From NCBI GenBank assembly GCA_046291695.1, contig JBKBSO010000011.1, positions 62,001 to 126,000 of the forward strand: DNA of 64,000 bases, read 5' to 3'. The position numbers and the translations under genes are program-made. Shown one piece after another: positions 6,267 to 15,548 of the stretch. The stretch is from PNNG01 sp046291695 (lineage in GTDB: Bacteria; Bacteroidota; Bacteroidia; UBA7662). Numbering within the stretch: position 1 is the first letter of the stretch; every line of letters starts with the position of its first letter. Below the pieces are notes generated by a model. It ran no database searches, was not told where the DNA came from, and saw only the letters and a program-made list of their open reading frames with translations.

Positions 6267-9266
6267 TAAAGCAATAATTTTTTTAAGTAACTCTTCAGCC
6301 TGTATTGGCTTGGTAATAAAGTCACTAAAACCAGCCTCAATTGCCTTTTCTCTCGTTTGTTCATACGCATCAGCAGTAAGCGCAATAACGGGTATGGTTT
6401 TGTAACGGGCACCTGCCTCACCCGACCTGATTGCTGCTAGTAATTCAAAACCATTCATTACTGGCATTTGCAGGTCCAAAAGCAATAAATCATATTGGTT
6501 TTCTCTTAATTTTTCAAGGGCTACACCACCATGTTCTGCTACCTCAAATTCCGCTTCCCACAGCTTCAATAAACGCTTAATGAGCATAATGTTGATGCGA
6601 TTATCCTCCACTATAAGCAATTTATATCCCAATAATTTACCCTGCTTGGTCGAGGTTTCTGCTTCCGGAGTTTGATAAGTATCAGCCAAAGGCTCAAAGG
6701 GCAAAATAACTTCAAAATCACTTCCTTCGCCCAGTATACTGCTCACCTGAATACGTCCGCCCATAAGCTCTACCAATTTTTGGGTAATGGTTAGGCCTAG
6801 TCCGGTTCCCCCAAATTTTTTGCTGATGTACTTATCGGCTTGGGCAAAATTATCAAAAATCAACTGGAGTTTATTTTCAGCAATGCCTATCCCGGTATCC
6901 GACACCATGAGCTGTATCCAACAACGATTATCCTCAGCTTCCAGTAGCTTTAGGGCTATACGCACCTTTCCCTTTTCAGTAAACTTAATAGCATTACTAC
7001 CCAGATTTAATAAAACCTGGTTAAACCTAACTACATCGCCTTTAAGCTCTTTTGGAACACCCTCCTCGATAGAAATTTCAAGTTCTAGGCCTTTTTCCTT
7101 TACAAGATAGTGCATTAATTTCTCGAACTTTCGAATGAGTGATCGCACATCAAAAACCTGGTTATCAAGCACCAACTTATCTGCTTCAATTTTGCTTAAA
7201 TCAAGCAGGTCATTTATTAATCGAAGTAAGTTATCGGCAGAAAATTTAATGGCCTGAAGGTACTCAAGGCGCTCGGGGTGTTCCTCTTCGGGCAAGAGAA
7301 GCTCCGTTAACCCAATAATGGCATTCATGGGCGTACGTATTTCATGCGAGATATTGGATAAGAAATTGGATTTACTTTGGGTTGCACGCTCGGCCAAGTC
7401 TTTTGCAGCTTTAAGATTTTGCTGATACTGATTCAAACTGATTACTGAGCCAAGCGCATTACAAAAGCCTCGCAGCAAGTTTTCATCATTAGTAGTCCAC
7501 AGACGATATAGATCCAGATTATCAAACCCAATAAAACCCCAGAATTGGTTTTGGACAAAAATGGGTAGAATCACATAACGCTTCAAGTTACAGGCCTTTA
7601 AAAAGCTGGACTGAACCTCAGCTTCTGCATTTCCTTCGAGCACATTTCCCTTGAATAACTCTTGGTACCAATGCGCTACCCCCATGCGATCGTAACTTGC
7701 ACCAGATTTGAGAAGTTGTAAAACTTCTGAATCCAGCGTTTCCGACAGCAGTTGAGGTGTAACCACACGTGCTCCTGGTTTTTCCTCAAAGAGACCATGC
7801 TCAAAAATCCAAGCAAATTTTGCACCCACCGCTTTTGCAATACGGCGAACAGCCTCAATGACAGCCTGATCTACCTTTTCAAAAGCCAATAGTTCTTCGA
7901 TTGCTATTTTTACTTCACGCAGGAGATGAGCAGTTTGTTCATTTAATTTTTCCTCTCTCCTAAGCTCTGTAATGTCTTGGGTAAATCCCCTTACCATCAG
8001 CAAATCACCCCCTTCAGTTCGCTCTGCTTTGGCTTTTTCCAGAAGGTGTCTTACTTCTCCCGCAGGCGTAATGATACGATGCTCCAGCATCAACTCATTT
8101 GCTCCGGCTTCAAACTTTTGCATTTCGGAAACAACCCGCTCATAATCATAGGGATGAATACGGTTAAAATACGCAACTTCAGGCAGGCTCACATCCTCGG
8201 GAGGTAAACCCATGATGGCAGCTGTTTGAGCATCCCAGCTAATGATTTTGAGTTTCCGATCAGAAACCCAAACCCCAACTTTTGCAAGCTCAAGCGTCTC
8301 TGAAAGCGTCTCACGCTGCTGTTCAAGCTCAGAATTAACCATCACCCTTTCTGTAATGTCATTGGCATAAATAACTATTGAAAGCACCGTATTCGCCTCG
8401 GTCAACACGGGATTGAGGCTGACTTCATAGATCGTAGGCTTTCTTTGGTCAATATGAAAGTTAGCTATGAATGATTGTCGTTTTCCTGAAAAGCCCTCTT
8501 GATACTTTTCGCGCCAAAACAATTGTTCATTTTCACTCAAATCATCCAAAATATTATCACCAAGTGCGATTTCATGGCCTGTATAGGCCTGGTAAATATG
8601 GAAAAAATTTTGATTCGCTCTTAATAACTGATAATCGTCATCTATCGACCAAATGACTAATTCTGTTTGCTGAAGTAATGTATTTAAACTAGTTGCCGAC
8701 TCCGCCAACTGAATCGTGAGCTTCTGATACAAAAATATTGTGGAATAAATGAAGGCATACATCATGATGGTAAATACCAGCAAATTAGTTTTGGTACCTT
8801 CCCAATAGGCAACCTGGCTTAAAGGACGTATTGGGCTAATTGGTTCATTTAAGCTAATGAGTAGTAATACGATTGGAATAGCGGCTAAAGCATGAAACTG
8901 AATCAACTTGCCTGGTTTTATTATAAATGGAACAGTAACCATCAAGCTAACGAAATACAGATAAGACCCAAGCCTTACCCCTAAGAGAATTACATCATAA
9001 AAAACAAGGGCACTTAAGGAAAAAACAAACAAAAATGCCGAAAGGTCGTACCATGCCTTTTTCAAGAAATACAAAACCAAAAAAAGCGCAACTACCGTCA
9101 AAGCATTTGCCCCAATGCTACTGGGTATTTCTTGAATTAAATCCGCAATGTTCGTGAGCAGGATCCCCCCCAAACCCAACAATGTAAAAACATAAAGGGT
9201 CGTTTTACGTCGCTCTTCTTCGCTCGAAAAACGGAGTAAAACATTCCAGTTAAACCATTGAGGCAT
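6258..9266 (-). CDS. Membrane hybrid histidine kinase with PAS, GAF and receiver domains
   Basis: About 1002 residues. Order seen: an N-terminal membrane region of six to seven hydrophobic segments (to about residue 190), two PAS-type sensor domains (about 210-440, ITERV and DITELR as PAC ends), a GAF-like domain (about 460-615), HisKA with phospho-acceptor H641 in SHEIRTPMNA, HATPase_c (GSNAIKFTEKG, DTGIGI, FGGTGLGL), and a C-terminal receiver with phospho-acceptor D931 (LLLLDLQMP) and switch Lys (FITKP). There is no HPt or DNA-binding output, so it must pass phosphate to an unlinked partner. I chose ATG 9266; TTG 9287 and GTG 9278 are weaker. TATTTTCG at 9302-9295 could be its -7 element. 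Its stop overlaps DUF2256 convergently. Signal unknown. Confidence 0.92.
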   Translation of the reverse strand: MPQWFNWNVLLRFSSEEERRKTTLYVFTLLGLGGILLTNIADLIQEIPSSIGANALTVVALFLVLYFLKKAWYDLSAFLFVFSLSALVFYDVILLGVRLGSYLYFVSLMVTVPFIIKPGKLIQFHALAAIPIVLLLISLNEPISPIRPLSQVAYWEGTKTNLLVFTIMMYAFIYSTIFLYQKLTIQLAESATSLNTLLQQTELVIWSIDDDYQLLRANQNFFHIYQAYTGHEIALGDNILDDLSENEQLFWREKYQEGFSGKRQSFIANFHIDQRKPTIYEVSLNPVLTEANTVLSIVIYANDITERVMVNSELEQQRETLSETLELAKVGVWVSDRKLKIISWDAQTAAIMGLPPEDVSLPEVAYFNRIHPYDYERVVSEMQKFEAGANELMLEHRIITPAGEVRHLLEKAKAERTEGGDLLMVRGFTQDITELRREEKLNEQTAHLLREVKIAIEELLAFEKVDQAVIEAVRRIAKAVGAKFAWIFEHGLFEEKPGARVVTPQLLSETLDSEVLQLLKSGASYDRMGVAHWYQELFKGNVLEGNAEAEVQSSFLKACNLKRYVILPIFVQNQFWGFIGFDNLDLYRLWTTNDENLLRGFCNALGSVISLNQYQQNLKAAKDLAERATQSKSNFLSNISHEIRTPMNAIIGLTELLLPEEEHPERLEYLQAIKFSADNLLRLINDLLDLSKIEADKLVLDNQVFDVRSLIRKFEKLMHYLVKEKGLELEISIEEGVPKELKGDVVRFNQVLLNLGSNAIKFTEKGKVRIALKLLEAEDNRCWIQLMVSDTGIGIAENKLQLIFDNFAQADKYISKKFGGTGLGLTITQKLVELMGGRIQVSSILGEGSDFEVILPFEPLADTYQTPEAETSTKQGKLLGYKLLIVEDNRINIMLIKRLLKLWEAEFEVAEHGGVALEKLRENQYDLLLLDLQMPVMNGFELLAAIRSGEAGARYKTIPVIALTADAYEQTREKAIEAGFSDFITKPIQAEELLKKIIALLH

Positions 9267-9357
9267 TCGGCTTTTCACATCAGTCAATAAAGCTCGAAAA
9301 TAACCCTAATCGATGATTAAAAAAATCCGTTCTTCAAAACGAAAGGTATTTTGGCAT

Positions 9358-10527
9358 TTATTTGTCATTCGGACGAATAGCTTTCCAATGTTTAGGATTA
9401 CGATGCACCTCTAATCCCCACAAATGCATCATGTGATTATAAATTGCTGTATTCTCCTGAATGCCTGTAAATAAAGCTGCACCTGGACCAAAAGCAAACA
9501 CCGGCACCATTACAGCAGTATGTTTTGTACTGGTGAAAGCCCCCTTTACCGTGCCACTATCAAAATTACCTCCAACCAAGGCAAACCCACCAGTTTCGTG
9601 ATCCGCAGTTACAATGACCAGGGTTTCTCCATCTTCCTCTGCAAAATCTAGTGCAAGCGCAATGGCTTGGTCAAAATCTATCATTTCCTGTACGATGTAA
9701 TCAGTTTCGTTCGCATGTCCGCCCCAATCAATTTGAGCGCCTTCAACCATTAAAAAGAAACCTTTATTTTGAGCATTCAAGTGTGCTATCGCCTGAGCTG
9801 TTGCTCTTGGTAATATATCGTCGCGCCCTTCGGTTTTTTTTGAAGCGGCATCTTCCCACAGAAGAGCTGCAAACCTGACACCAGACGGTAACTCCTGCAT
9901 GGCCTTTTCATTATCGACTACAAAAATGCCTTTTTGCTGAAATTCCGCTATCAAACCGCGCCCGTCGGTACGTGCGTCAAAATACTTCCTGCCGCCACCA
10001 ATCATCACGTCTACAGGACTATGCACCAACTGCCAGGCTATTTCTTCATACATGTTGCGATCAGGCACATGCGTTGCAAAGGAGGCTGGCGTGGCATGAG
10101 TAATGGCACAAGTTACCACCATGCCTGTTGACTTGCCGGCCAACGCGGCTGATTGCAAAATGGTTTCGTGCGCCAAGGAGTCAGGACACACCCCAATAGC
10201 ACCATTGAACGTTTTTTTCCCAATACTAAAAGCCGTAGCGCCTGCACCCGAATCTGTAATGATATTATCGCTCGAATAGGTTTTAATAAAACCCAAATGT
10301 TTAAAACGTTCAAGTGCCAACTGATTGTGATTAGCGATCATCCCGCCATAAATCTGGCTTACCCCCATCCCATCTCCAATCATCAGAATAATATTTTTCG
10401 GCATTTTAACCTCAGTTTCTAACGCCCCTTGCGTTTCGATTTCCTGAAGATTAAACGGCTTTTGGGACCTACATGCCAAAAAGCTACTGGCTATGACAGC
10501 GAACACTATGGATAATTTCAAATTCAT
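9358..10527 (-). CDS. Alkaline phosphatase (PhoA family), lipoprotein
   Basis: 389 residues. A metal-dependent phosphomonoesterase acting outside the cytoplasm. Seen: lipobox SSFLAC (C19), MIGDGMGVSQ with the first metal-binding Asp, TDSGAGATAFSIGKKT containing the catalytic nucleophile Ser, GGGRKYFD, EGAQIDWGGHAN and TADHETGG with metal ligands, and KHTA near the end. It is thus complete. A TATTTTTG box (10539-10532, minus) ends 4 nt before the ATG. With the 5'-nucleotidase operon it suggests scavenging of organic phosphate. No Pho box was identified. Confidence 0.93.
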   Translation of the reverse strand: MNLKLSIVFAVIASSFLACRSQKPFNLQEIETQGALETEVKMPKNIILMIGDGMGVSQIYGGMIANHNQLALERFKHLGFIKTYSSDNIITDSGAGATAFSIGKKTFNGAIGVCPDSLAHETILQSAALAGKSTGMVVTCAITHATPASFATHVPDRNMYEEIAWQLVHSPVDVMIGGGRKYFDARTDGRGLIAEFQQKGIFVVDNEKAMQELPSGVRFAALLWEDAASKKTEGRDDILPRATAQAIAHLNAQNKGFFLMVEGAQIDWGGHANETDYIVQEMIDFDQAIALALDFAEEDGETLVIVTADHETGGFALVGGNFDSGTVKGAFTSTKHTAVMVPVFAFGPGAALFTGIQENTAIYNHMMHLWGLEVHRNPKHWKAIRPNDK

Positions 10528-10602
10528 GCGTCAAAAATAAGCTAAACCGAGCGATTTTATTTTATGCCAATATTATACCTCTCTTTAGGTTAAATTAGTA
10601 TC

Positions 10603-11064
10603 ATGAAAAACGATATAAGCAATACAAAAGCCTTCACCATTCGAATTTATGGTATTCTCATATCGCAAAATAACGAGCTGCTTATTTCCGAAGAATGGTA
10701 CAAAAACATGAAATTCACAAAATTCCCTGGTGGTGGTTTAGAACTTGGGGAAGGTAGTATCGATTGCTTGAAAAGAGAATTCAAGGAGGAGCTGGGACTT
10801 GAAATTCAGGTTACAAGCCACTTTTATACGACTGACTTTTTTGTAGTTTCAGCTTTCAACCCAGAGGTACAGGTCCTGAGTGTGTATTATATGGTTCAAC
10901 CAAGTCATATGCCGGACCTACCAAAAAGGCAATTAAACACCAAGCTGGCTAAAGACGAAGTGATGAAATTTGTTCCTTTAGCCTCCCTGCAGGCTGATAC
11001 CTTTTTCAGCTTTCCGATAGACAGGCATGTCGGCAAGCTCCTTTGGGAGAAATTAAAAAGTTAA
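10603..11064 (+). CDS. Nudix hydrolase
   Basis: 153 residues. Nudix proteins hydrolyse nucleoside diphosphates linked to another group. The full Nudix box is present at about residues 44-66: GGGLELGEGSID, then KREFKEELGLE, carrying the metal-binding REFKEE helix. Nothing fixes the substrate. It is convergent with a second, unrelated Nudix gene; the two stop codons overlap within TTAA (11061-11064). Confidence 0.9.
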   Translation: MKNDISNTKAFTIRIYGILISQNNELLISEEWYKNMKFTKFPGGGLELGEGSIDCLKREFKEELGLEIQVTSHFYTTDFFVVSAFNPEVQVLSVYYMVQPSHMPDLPKRQLNTKLAKDEVMKFVPLASLQADTFFSFPIDRHVGKLLWEKLKS

Positions 11065-11615
11065 GCGCCTAGTTTCCGTAATACCATAAACTGAATGGCC
11101 GCCACCGAAATGGCATCCGTAATTTTTCCTGACTTTACTTCACCCCATGCTTGAATTAAGCTAAGGGTACGGTGTTGAAAAACCTCTGTGTCTTCCGGAC
11201 TTGCTTCACATTGCTCCAGCTTTGTTGCCAAATAAACGATGGCCAATTCGTCGCTTACCGAATTTGATAAATGCATCCGAAAAAGCTCTTCCCATTTTTG
11301 TGCTTTAAAACCGGTTTCTTCTAATAATTCTCGCTTGGCCGATTCAAGCGGATCTGCCTCTAATGGCCCACCACCTTCTGGAATTTCCCAACTGTAAGTA
11401 TCGGTTGGGAAGCGGTACTGTCCCACCAAACAGAGCTCATCTTTTTCGTTAAGTGCAACAATTCCAATGGCCAAATTCTTAAAGTGCACCTTCCCATATA
11501 TTCCTGGATTACCGTTTGGATTCAGCACTTCAAACTCAGTTAACCTTATCCACGCATTTTCATAGACTTCTTTTTTAGATTGAACTTTCCATGGATTTAG
11601 TTCAAAAGTATTCAT
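11061..11615 (-). CDS. Nudix hydrolase, ADP-ribose pyrophosphatase-like
   Basis: 184 residues. Resembles ADP-sugar pyrophosphatases: an N-terminal strand region (YENAWIRLTEFEVLNPNG), GQYRFPTDTYSWEIPEGG before the Nudix box, then AKRELLEETGF. The W-EIPEGG motif ahead of the box is typical of the ADP-ribose/NDP-sugar subgroup. The start ATG overlaps the stop of the upstream DUF4412 gene by 4 nt (ATGA), so they are translated from one message. Confidence 0.9.
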   Translation of the reverse strand: MNTFELNPWKVQSKKEVYENAWIRLTEFEVLNPNGNPGIYGKVHFKNLAIGIVALNEKDELCLVGQYRFPTDTYSWEIPEGGGPLEADPLESAKRELLEETGFKAQKWEELFRMHLSNSVSDELAIVYLATKLEQCEASPEDTEVFQHRTLSLIQAWGEVKSGKITDAISVAAIQFMVLRKLGA

Positions 11616-12301
11616 TCATCACCTCCAAAATTGAACATAGCGGGATTAAATTCACTTTTTTTGTAGTCATTAGGTATTTCAAAAATTTGATCCGCAAGCT
11701 TTTCCTGCTTTACCGACTTCGCCTCCATCGTTATGGTCATGCCCGCCTGTTCCATGACCAACTGCAGTGGAAACCCTTTGATCCCATAGCCATATCCGGC
11801 ACCCAGCGGGGAGCTGTTATTTCCCTTAGGCGCCCTGAAATTTAAGGCCTCTGTAACCCAAAACTCCATCAACTCACCGGGCTTATTATCGTTTTTTACC
11901 AAATAATGTTGGGTTTGATAACCTGCAATTTCCTTGTCGTTTGATCCGCGTTCAACCTTAATTCCTTCCGGAATTTTAGCTTCTTGTGCTTTCTCGGCAG
12001 GCATCATGGTTACTGTTTTGTTGGCATCGTTCAACATAAATTGCAGGTTAGTGCTGCCGTCAAAAACTATATCACCAAACATGGCCGCTACCATTCCTCC
12101 TTCCATCCTCATGCGTACCTTCTCACCCTTCACTTGCAATTTGTATCCATGCGGCAAAAAGGCCCTCGACAATTCCAATTCTTCCCCACCTCCGGTGACA
12201 TCAAAACTAAAGAATATACTTCCCTCAAAATGCTTATTCGATTGGCCCCAAAGCGTTATAGAGCAGGAAAGCGTCAATAGTAAGCAAAGGATTTTTTTCA
12301 T
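11612..12301 (-). CDS. Secreted DUF4412 protein
   Basis: 229 residues with an N-terminal signal peptide ending near LWGQS. The body has the pattern of DUF4412 proteins: FEGSIFFSFDV at the start, KGEKVRMRMEGG, a MMPAEKAQEA stretch, KEIAGYQTQHYLV and FWVTEALN, a beta-rich fold recalling outer-membrane lipoprotein-sorting domains. Function is unknown. TATTTTTG on the minus strand at 12325-12318 is 16 nt upstream of the ATG. Co-transcribed with the downstream Nudix gene. Confidence 0.82.
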   Translation of the reverse strand: MKKILCLLLTLSCSITLWGQSNKHFEGSIFFSFDVTGGGEELELSRAFLPHGYKLQVKGEKVRMRMEGGMVAAMFGDIVFDGSTNLQFMLNDANKTVTMMPAEKAQEAKIPEGIKVERGSNDKEIAGYQTQHYLVKNDNKPGELMEFWVTEALNFRAPKGNNSSPLGAGYGYGIKGFPLQLVMEQAGMTITMEAKSVKQEKLADQIFEIPNDYKKSEFNPAMFNFGGDE

Positions 12302-12344
12302 AATAACTGATTTGAATCAAAAATAATAGAAAGCTTTACATATT

Positions 12345-13253
12345 TCAGGCATCGAACCATAAACGTTGTGCCAGTCGGTAAGTATTGCAATGCGCCTCTA
12401 AAATATCTTTAATTTCTGGAGAATAACCGCCACCCATACAAACAACCATAGGAATACCTGCTGCAATGGCTTGATTAAACACATAAGCATCCCGATTGGC
12501 GCATCCCGCCATACTCAAGGACAATTTACCTAGTTTGTCAGTTGCCAATACATCAACTCCGGCTTGATAAAATATAAAGTCGGCTTGGTGCTTATGTATC
12601 AGCTTAGGGAGATTTTTTTGCAGTAAATCCAAGTATTCTTCGTCGCTAGTTCCTGCTTTGAGCGCAATATCCAAGTCTGATTGTTCTTTATACATCGGAT
12701 AATTATCTTTTCCATGCATACTAAAGGTGAACACGCGTGATTCATTTTTAAAAATCGAGGCGGTACCATTTCCCTGATGCACATCTAAATCTATAATTAG
12801 AATGCGTTTTGCCAAGTGATGTTCCAGCAACCAGGCCGCGGCTATAGCCTGGTCATTTAACAAGCAAAAACCTTCACCACTATGGGCGTATGCATGATGT
12901 GTGCCTCCTGCTACATTCATAGCAACGCCGTATTCAAGCGCAAACTGGCTGGCCTCCAAGGTACCCTGAGCAATAATGATTTCGCGTTGTATGAGCTGTG
13001 CACTTAAAGGAAAACCGATTTTTCTTATTTCCTTAGCCGATAGTTGTAGATTTTTTAACCGTCTCCAATATTCGGAATCATGCACGCGTAAGATTTCAGC
13101 CTCATGCATTGGCCCAGGTTCAAAAAGGTTATCAGCACTAATGGTGCCCTCGTGAAGTAACTGCCCGGGAATTAATTCATATTTCAACATCGGAAAACGA
13201 TGTCCCTCGGGAAGCGGGTGGGCATATATGGGGTGAAAAGCGATCTTAAGCAC
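12345..13253 (-). CDS. Histone deacetylase family protein (GTG start)
   Basis: 302 residues. Zinc-dependent amidohydrolase of the HDAC/acetoin-utilisation/acetylpolyamine class. Seen: HPIYAHPLPEGHRFPM at the N-terminus, GGTHHAYAHSGEGFCLLND (catalytic His pair), LIIDLDVHQGNGT (zinc ligands Asp and His), FYQAGVDVLATDKLG (third ligand Asp) and CMGGGYSP (transition-state Tyr). I chose GTG 13253 (VLKIAFHPIY) because the family begins right there; TTG 13283 would add ten residues with no homology logic. A TATTTTTG box (13265-13258, minus) ends 4 nt before this GTG. The substrate in bacteria is not known for this type. Confidence 0.9.
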   Translation of the reverse strand: MLKIAFHPIYAHPLPEGHRFPMLKYELIPGQLLHEGTISADNLFEPGPMHEAEILRVHDSEYWRRLKNLQLSAKEIRKIGFPLSAQLIQREIIIAQGTLEASQFALEYGVAMNVAGGTHHAYAHSGEGFCLLNDQAIAAAWLLEHHLAKRILIIDLDVHQGNGTASIFKNESRVFTFSMHGKDNYPMYKEQSDLDIALKAGTSDEEYLDLLQKNLPKLIHKHQADFIFYQAGVDVLATDKLGKLSLSMAGCANRDAYVFNQAIAAGIPMVVCMGGGYSPEIKDILEAHCNTYRLAQRLWFDA

Positions 13254-13286
13254 GAGGCAAAAATAACAGCCGTTTGCCCACAAAGG

Positions 13287-13317
13287 TTTGTATGCTAAAT
13301 TGAGCTCCTTATCTTAG
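13287..13317 (+). promoter_or_regulatory. Bacteroidota-type promoter (TTTG-N19-TATCTTAG)
   Basis: TTTG at 13287-13290 and TATCTTAG at 13310-13317, 19 nt apart, match the -33/-7 consensus (TTTG, TAnnTTTG) with one mismatch. It sits 7 nt before the ATG of the lipoprotein gene and would drive the lipoprotein-AbgT pair. Confidence 0.5.
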
Positions 13318-13324
13318 CCTCCCG

Positions 13325-13939
13325 ATGAAAAAATGGGTTTGGGCCATAGCGGTCCTTTTAAGCGCCTGCCAGGCTTCGGTCTCTACTGTTTCCCCTACTG
13401 CCTCAGCGGCATTTGGCTCCTCTACCCCTGTTAGTAGGCCAGTTCCGGCCGAATTTGTGATACCTCAACTTAACCTCAAGCAAGGTACACACCTTCTGTA
13501 CTTGGCTTCTCCACAATTAGATTACCTCTCTGCGGCACAAGAATCACATGCCTTGGTTAGTATTGTTGGAAATCCTGATCAAATAAATAGTTGGCAAATA
13601 CGTCTTGCGGATGCTAAAAAGCCCATTGAATCAATGGTGGTTTTTAAGGATGGCAAATTTAAAACAAACCACGTCTATCAGGGCATTTTGTTCGATTTGA
13701 ATTTTATGCAGTTCGAAAGCAACGATTATTTTAAAATCTTGAATGCTGCCTTAGATTTACTGGAGCCGGATGGAACTTTGGTAGTTGCTGGTGAAAAAAC
13801 CGACAACTGGCTTCGAGATTATGTAGAAGCTATTGAACGCTTAGCTGAAGGTGCCAACAGTGGCCAAAAGTTATTTAAAAAGATGGCCATAGAACAGGAA
13901 TTCTCAGCCACCCATTTTACCATCATCATTATTAAATAA
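13325..13939 (+). CDS. Lipoprotein with a methyltransferase-like, apparently degenerate domain
   Basis: 204 residues. The N-terminus is a lipoprotein signal (lipobox LLSAC, C15) followed by a Ser/Thr/Pro-rich linker. The rest resembles class I SAM-methyltransferase fold pieces: GILFDLNFMQF at a motif IV position and LLEPDGTLVVAGE after it, but the glycine-rich motif I is replaced by LLYLASPQ, so SAM binding is doubtful. I do not recognise a named family. It lies only 3 nt upstream of the AbgT transporter gene and is presumably co-translated; a partner or surface role is possible but unproven. Confidence 0.7.
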   Translation: MKKWVWAIAVLLSACQASVSTVSPTASAAFGSSTPVSRPVPAEFVIPQLNLKQGTHLLYLASPQLDYLSAAQESHALVSIVGNPDQINSWQIRLADAKKPIESMVVFKDGKFKTNHVYQGILFDLNFMQFESNDYFKILNAALDLLEPDGTLVVAGEKTDNWLRDYVEAIERLAEGANSGQKLFKKMAIEQEFSATHFTIIIIK

Positions 13940-13942
13940 AAC

Positions 13943-15460
13943 ATGGAAAAACGTAGCGCAATTGATCGCTTTCTGGGAATTATCGAAAAAGTAGGGAATG
14001 CACTTCCTCACCCGGCAACCCTATTTGCCGGTTTTGCACTTCTGGTTGTACTATTATCGTGGGTTGCAGCCCAATTTGATATCAGCGTGGTGCACCCAGG
14101 TACCGGCGAAACCGTGACCCCTTTCAATCTTATGTCGGCCAAAGGCCTCCACATGATCCTTGAAAAAATGGTGGTCAATTTTACTGCATTCGCTCCGCTA
14201 GGCACGGTACTCGTGGCTTTACTGGGCATTGGAATTGCGGAAGGAAGCGGCCTCATTGGCACCGTACTACGCCTAGTTGTACTTTCTTCCCCTAAAAAAC
14301 TACTCACTTTTGTCATCGTTTTTTCAGGAGTATTGTCGAACACAGCTAGTGAAGTAGGTTACGTTTTGCTGGTACCCCTAGCGGCTGTAATTTTTCTAGC
14401 TGCCGGTCGACATCCACTCGCTGGCTTGGCGGCAGCTTTTGCCGGGGTTTCTGGAGGCTACAGCGCCAATCTGCTATTGGGTACCATTGATCCTCTTTTG
14501 GCCGGATTATCTGAAGAAGCAGCACGCATCATTGATCCCGGATATTCGGTTAACCCGGCCTGTAACTATTACTTCATGTTTGTAAGCACCTTCCTCATCT
14601 CCGGATTAGGCACCTGGGTCACTGAAAAAATCGTAATTCCACGACTTGGAACTTATACCGGTGACGAAAAGCCAGAAGAAATTCGGTTCCTCACCGGTGA
14701 TGAAAAAAAAGGGCTTTTGTATGCCTTTTTAGCGTTTATCCTCTTCACGGTTTTCATTTTGGGCGGATTAATCCCTGCTGATGGATACTTGCGCAACCCA
14801 TTAAACGGCGACATACTCAAATCGCCATTCATGTCGGGAATCGTAGCCTTTATATTCCTTTCGGCAGCTTTTTGCGGTATTGCCTATGGTATTGGAGCCA
14901 AAACTTTCAAGAACGACAGCGACGTTATGAAGGGCATGGCCAAATCTATGGAAACCCTAGGCTCCTACATTGTGCTAGTATTTTTTGCTGCGCAATTTGT
15001 GGCCTATTTCAATTGGACCAACCTGGGTTTGATTTTTGCCATTCAAGGTGCCGAAGTACTTAAAGCATCAGGACTAAATGATTTGGCCTTAATGGGGGGC
15101 TTTATCTTCATTGCAGCCATTATTAATATGGTCATGGGGAGCGCATCAGCCAAGTGGGCCATCATGGCACCTGTATTTATACCCATGTTTATGTTATTGG
15201 GATATTCGCCTGAATTCACACAAAGTGCCTATCGGATTGGCGATAGCGTTACGAATATCATTTCCCCCATGATGTCTTATTTCGCATTAATTGTGGCCTT
15301 CATTCAACGCTACGACAAAAAAGCAGGTATCGGCACCGTTATCAGCACCATGCTTCCCTATTCCGTTGTATTTCTTATCGGCTGGTTGGTGCTCTTTGCT
15401 ATTTGGATCAGTTTCGATTTTCCTATCGGCCCTGGAGCCCCCTTATTTTACACACCTTAG
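13943..15460 (+). CDS. AbgT family transporter
   Basis: 505 residues with about eleven to twelve hydrophobic segments. The opening FLGIIEKVGNALPHPATLF, the interior ELP-like hairpin zones and NYYFMFVSTFLISGLGTWVTEKIV are typical of AbgT/MtrF proteins. Known members import p-aminobenzoyl-glutamate or export sulfonamide antimetabolites. Direction and substrate cannot be read here. It follows the lipoprotein gene by 3 nt. No terminator is evident before the next gene, which has its own start 88 bp on. Confidence 0.92.
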   Translation: MEKRSAIDRFLGIIEKVGNALPHPATLFAGFALLVVLLSWVAAQFDISVVHPGTGETVTPFNLMSAKGLHMILEKMVVNFTAFAPLGTVLVALLGIGIAEGSGLIGTVLRLVVLSSPKKLLTFVIVFSGVLSNTASEVGYVLLVPLAAVIFLAAGRHPLAGLAAAFAGVSGGYSANLLLGTIDPLLAGLSEEAARIIDPGYSVNPACNYYFMFVSTFLISGLGTWVTEKIVIPRLGTYTGDEKPEEIRFLTGDEKKGLLYAFLAFILFTVFILGGLIPADGYLRNPLNGDILKSPFMSGIVAFIFLSAAFCGIAYGIGAKTFKNDSDVMKGMAKSMETLGSYIVLVFFAAQFVAYFNWTNLGLIFAIQGAEVLKASGLNDLALMGGFIFIAAIINMVMGSASAKWAIMAPVFIPMFMLLGYSPEFTQSAYRIGDSVTNIISPMMSYFALIVAFIQRYDKKAGIGTVISTMLPYSVVFLIGWLVLFAIWISFDFPIGPGAPLFYTP

Positions 15461-15548
15461 GTTTATCCTTCCGATTAAAAAAAGATTGACGCTTTCTGAA
15501 CAAAACCTTGCGCTTATTGGTTACATACACATGAAAAAAAATGTGCAT

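Noticed and set aside
15291..15548. Long upstream extension of the YceI gene into abgT
   Set aside because: It reads abgT in another frame; the lipoprotein signal from ATG 15549 fixes the real start.
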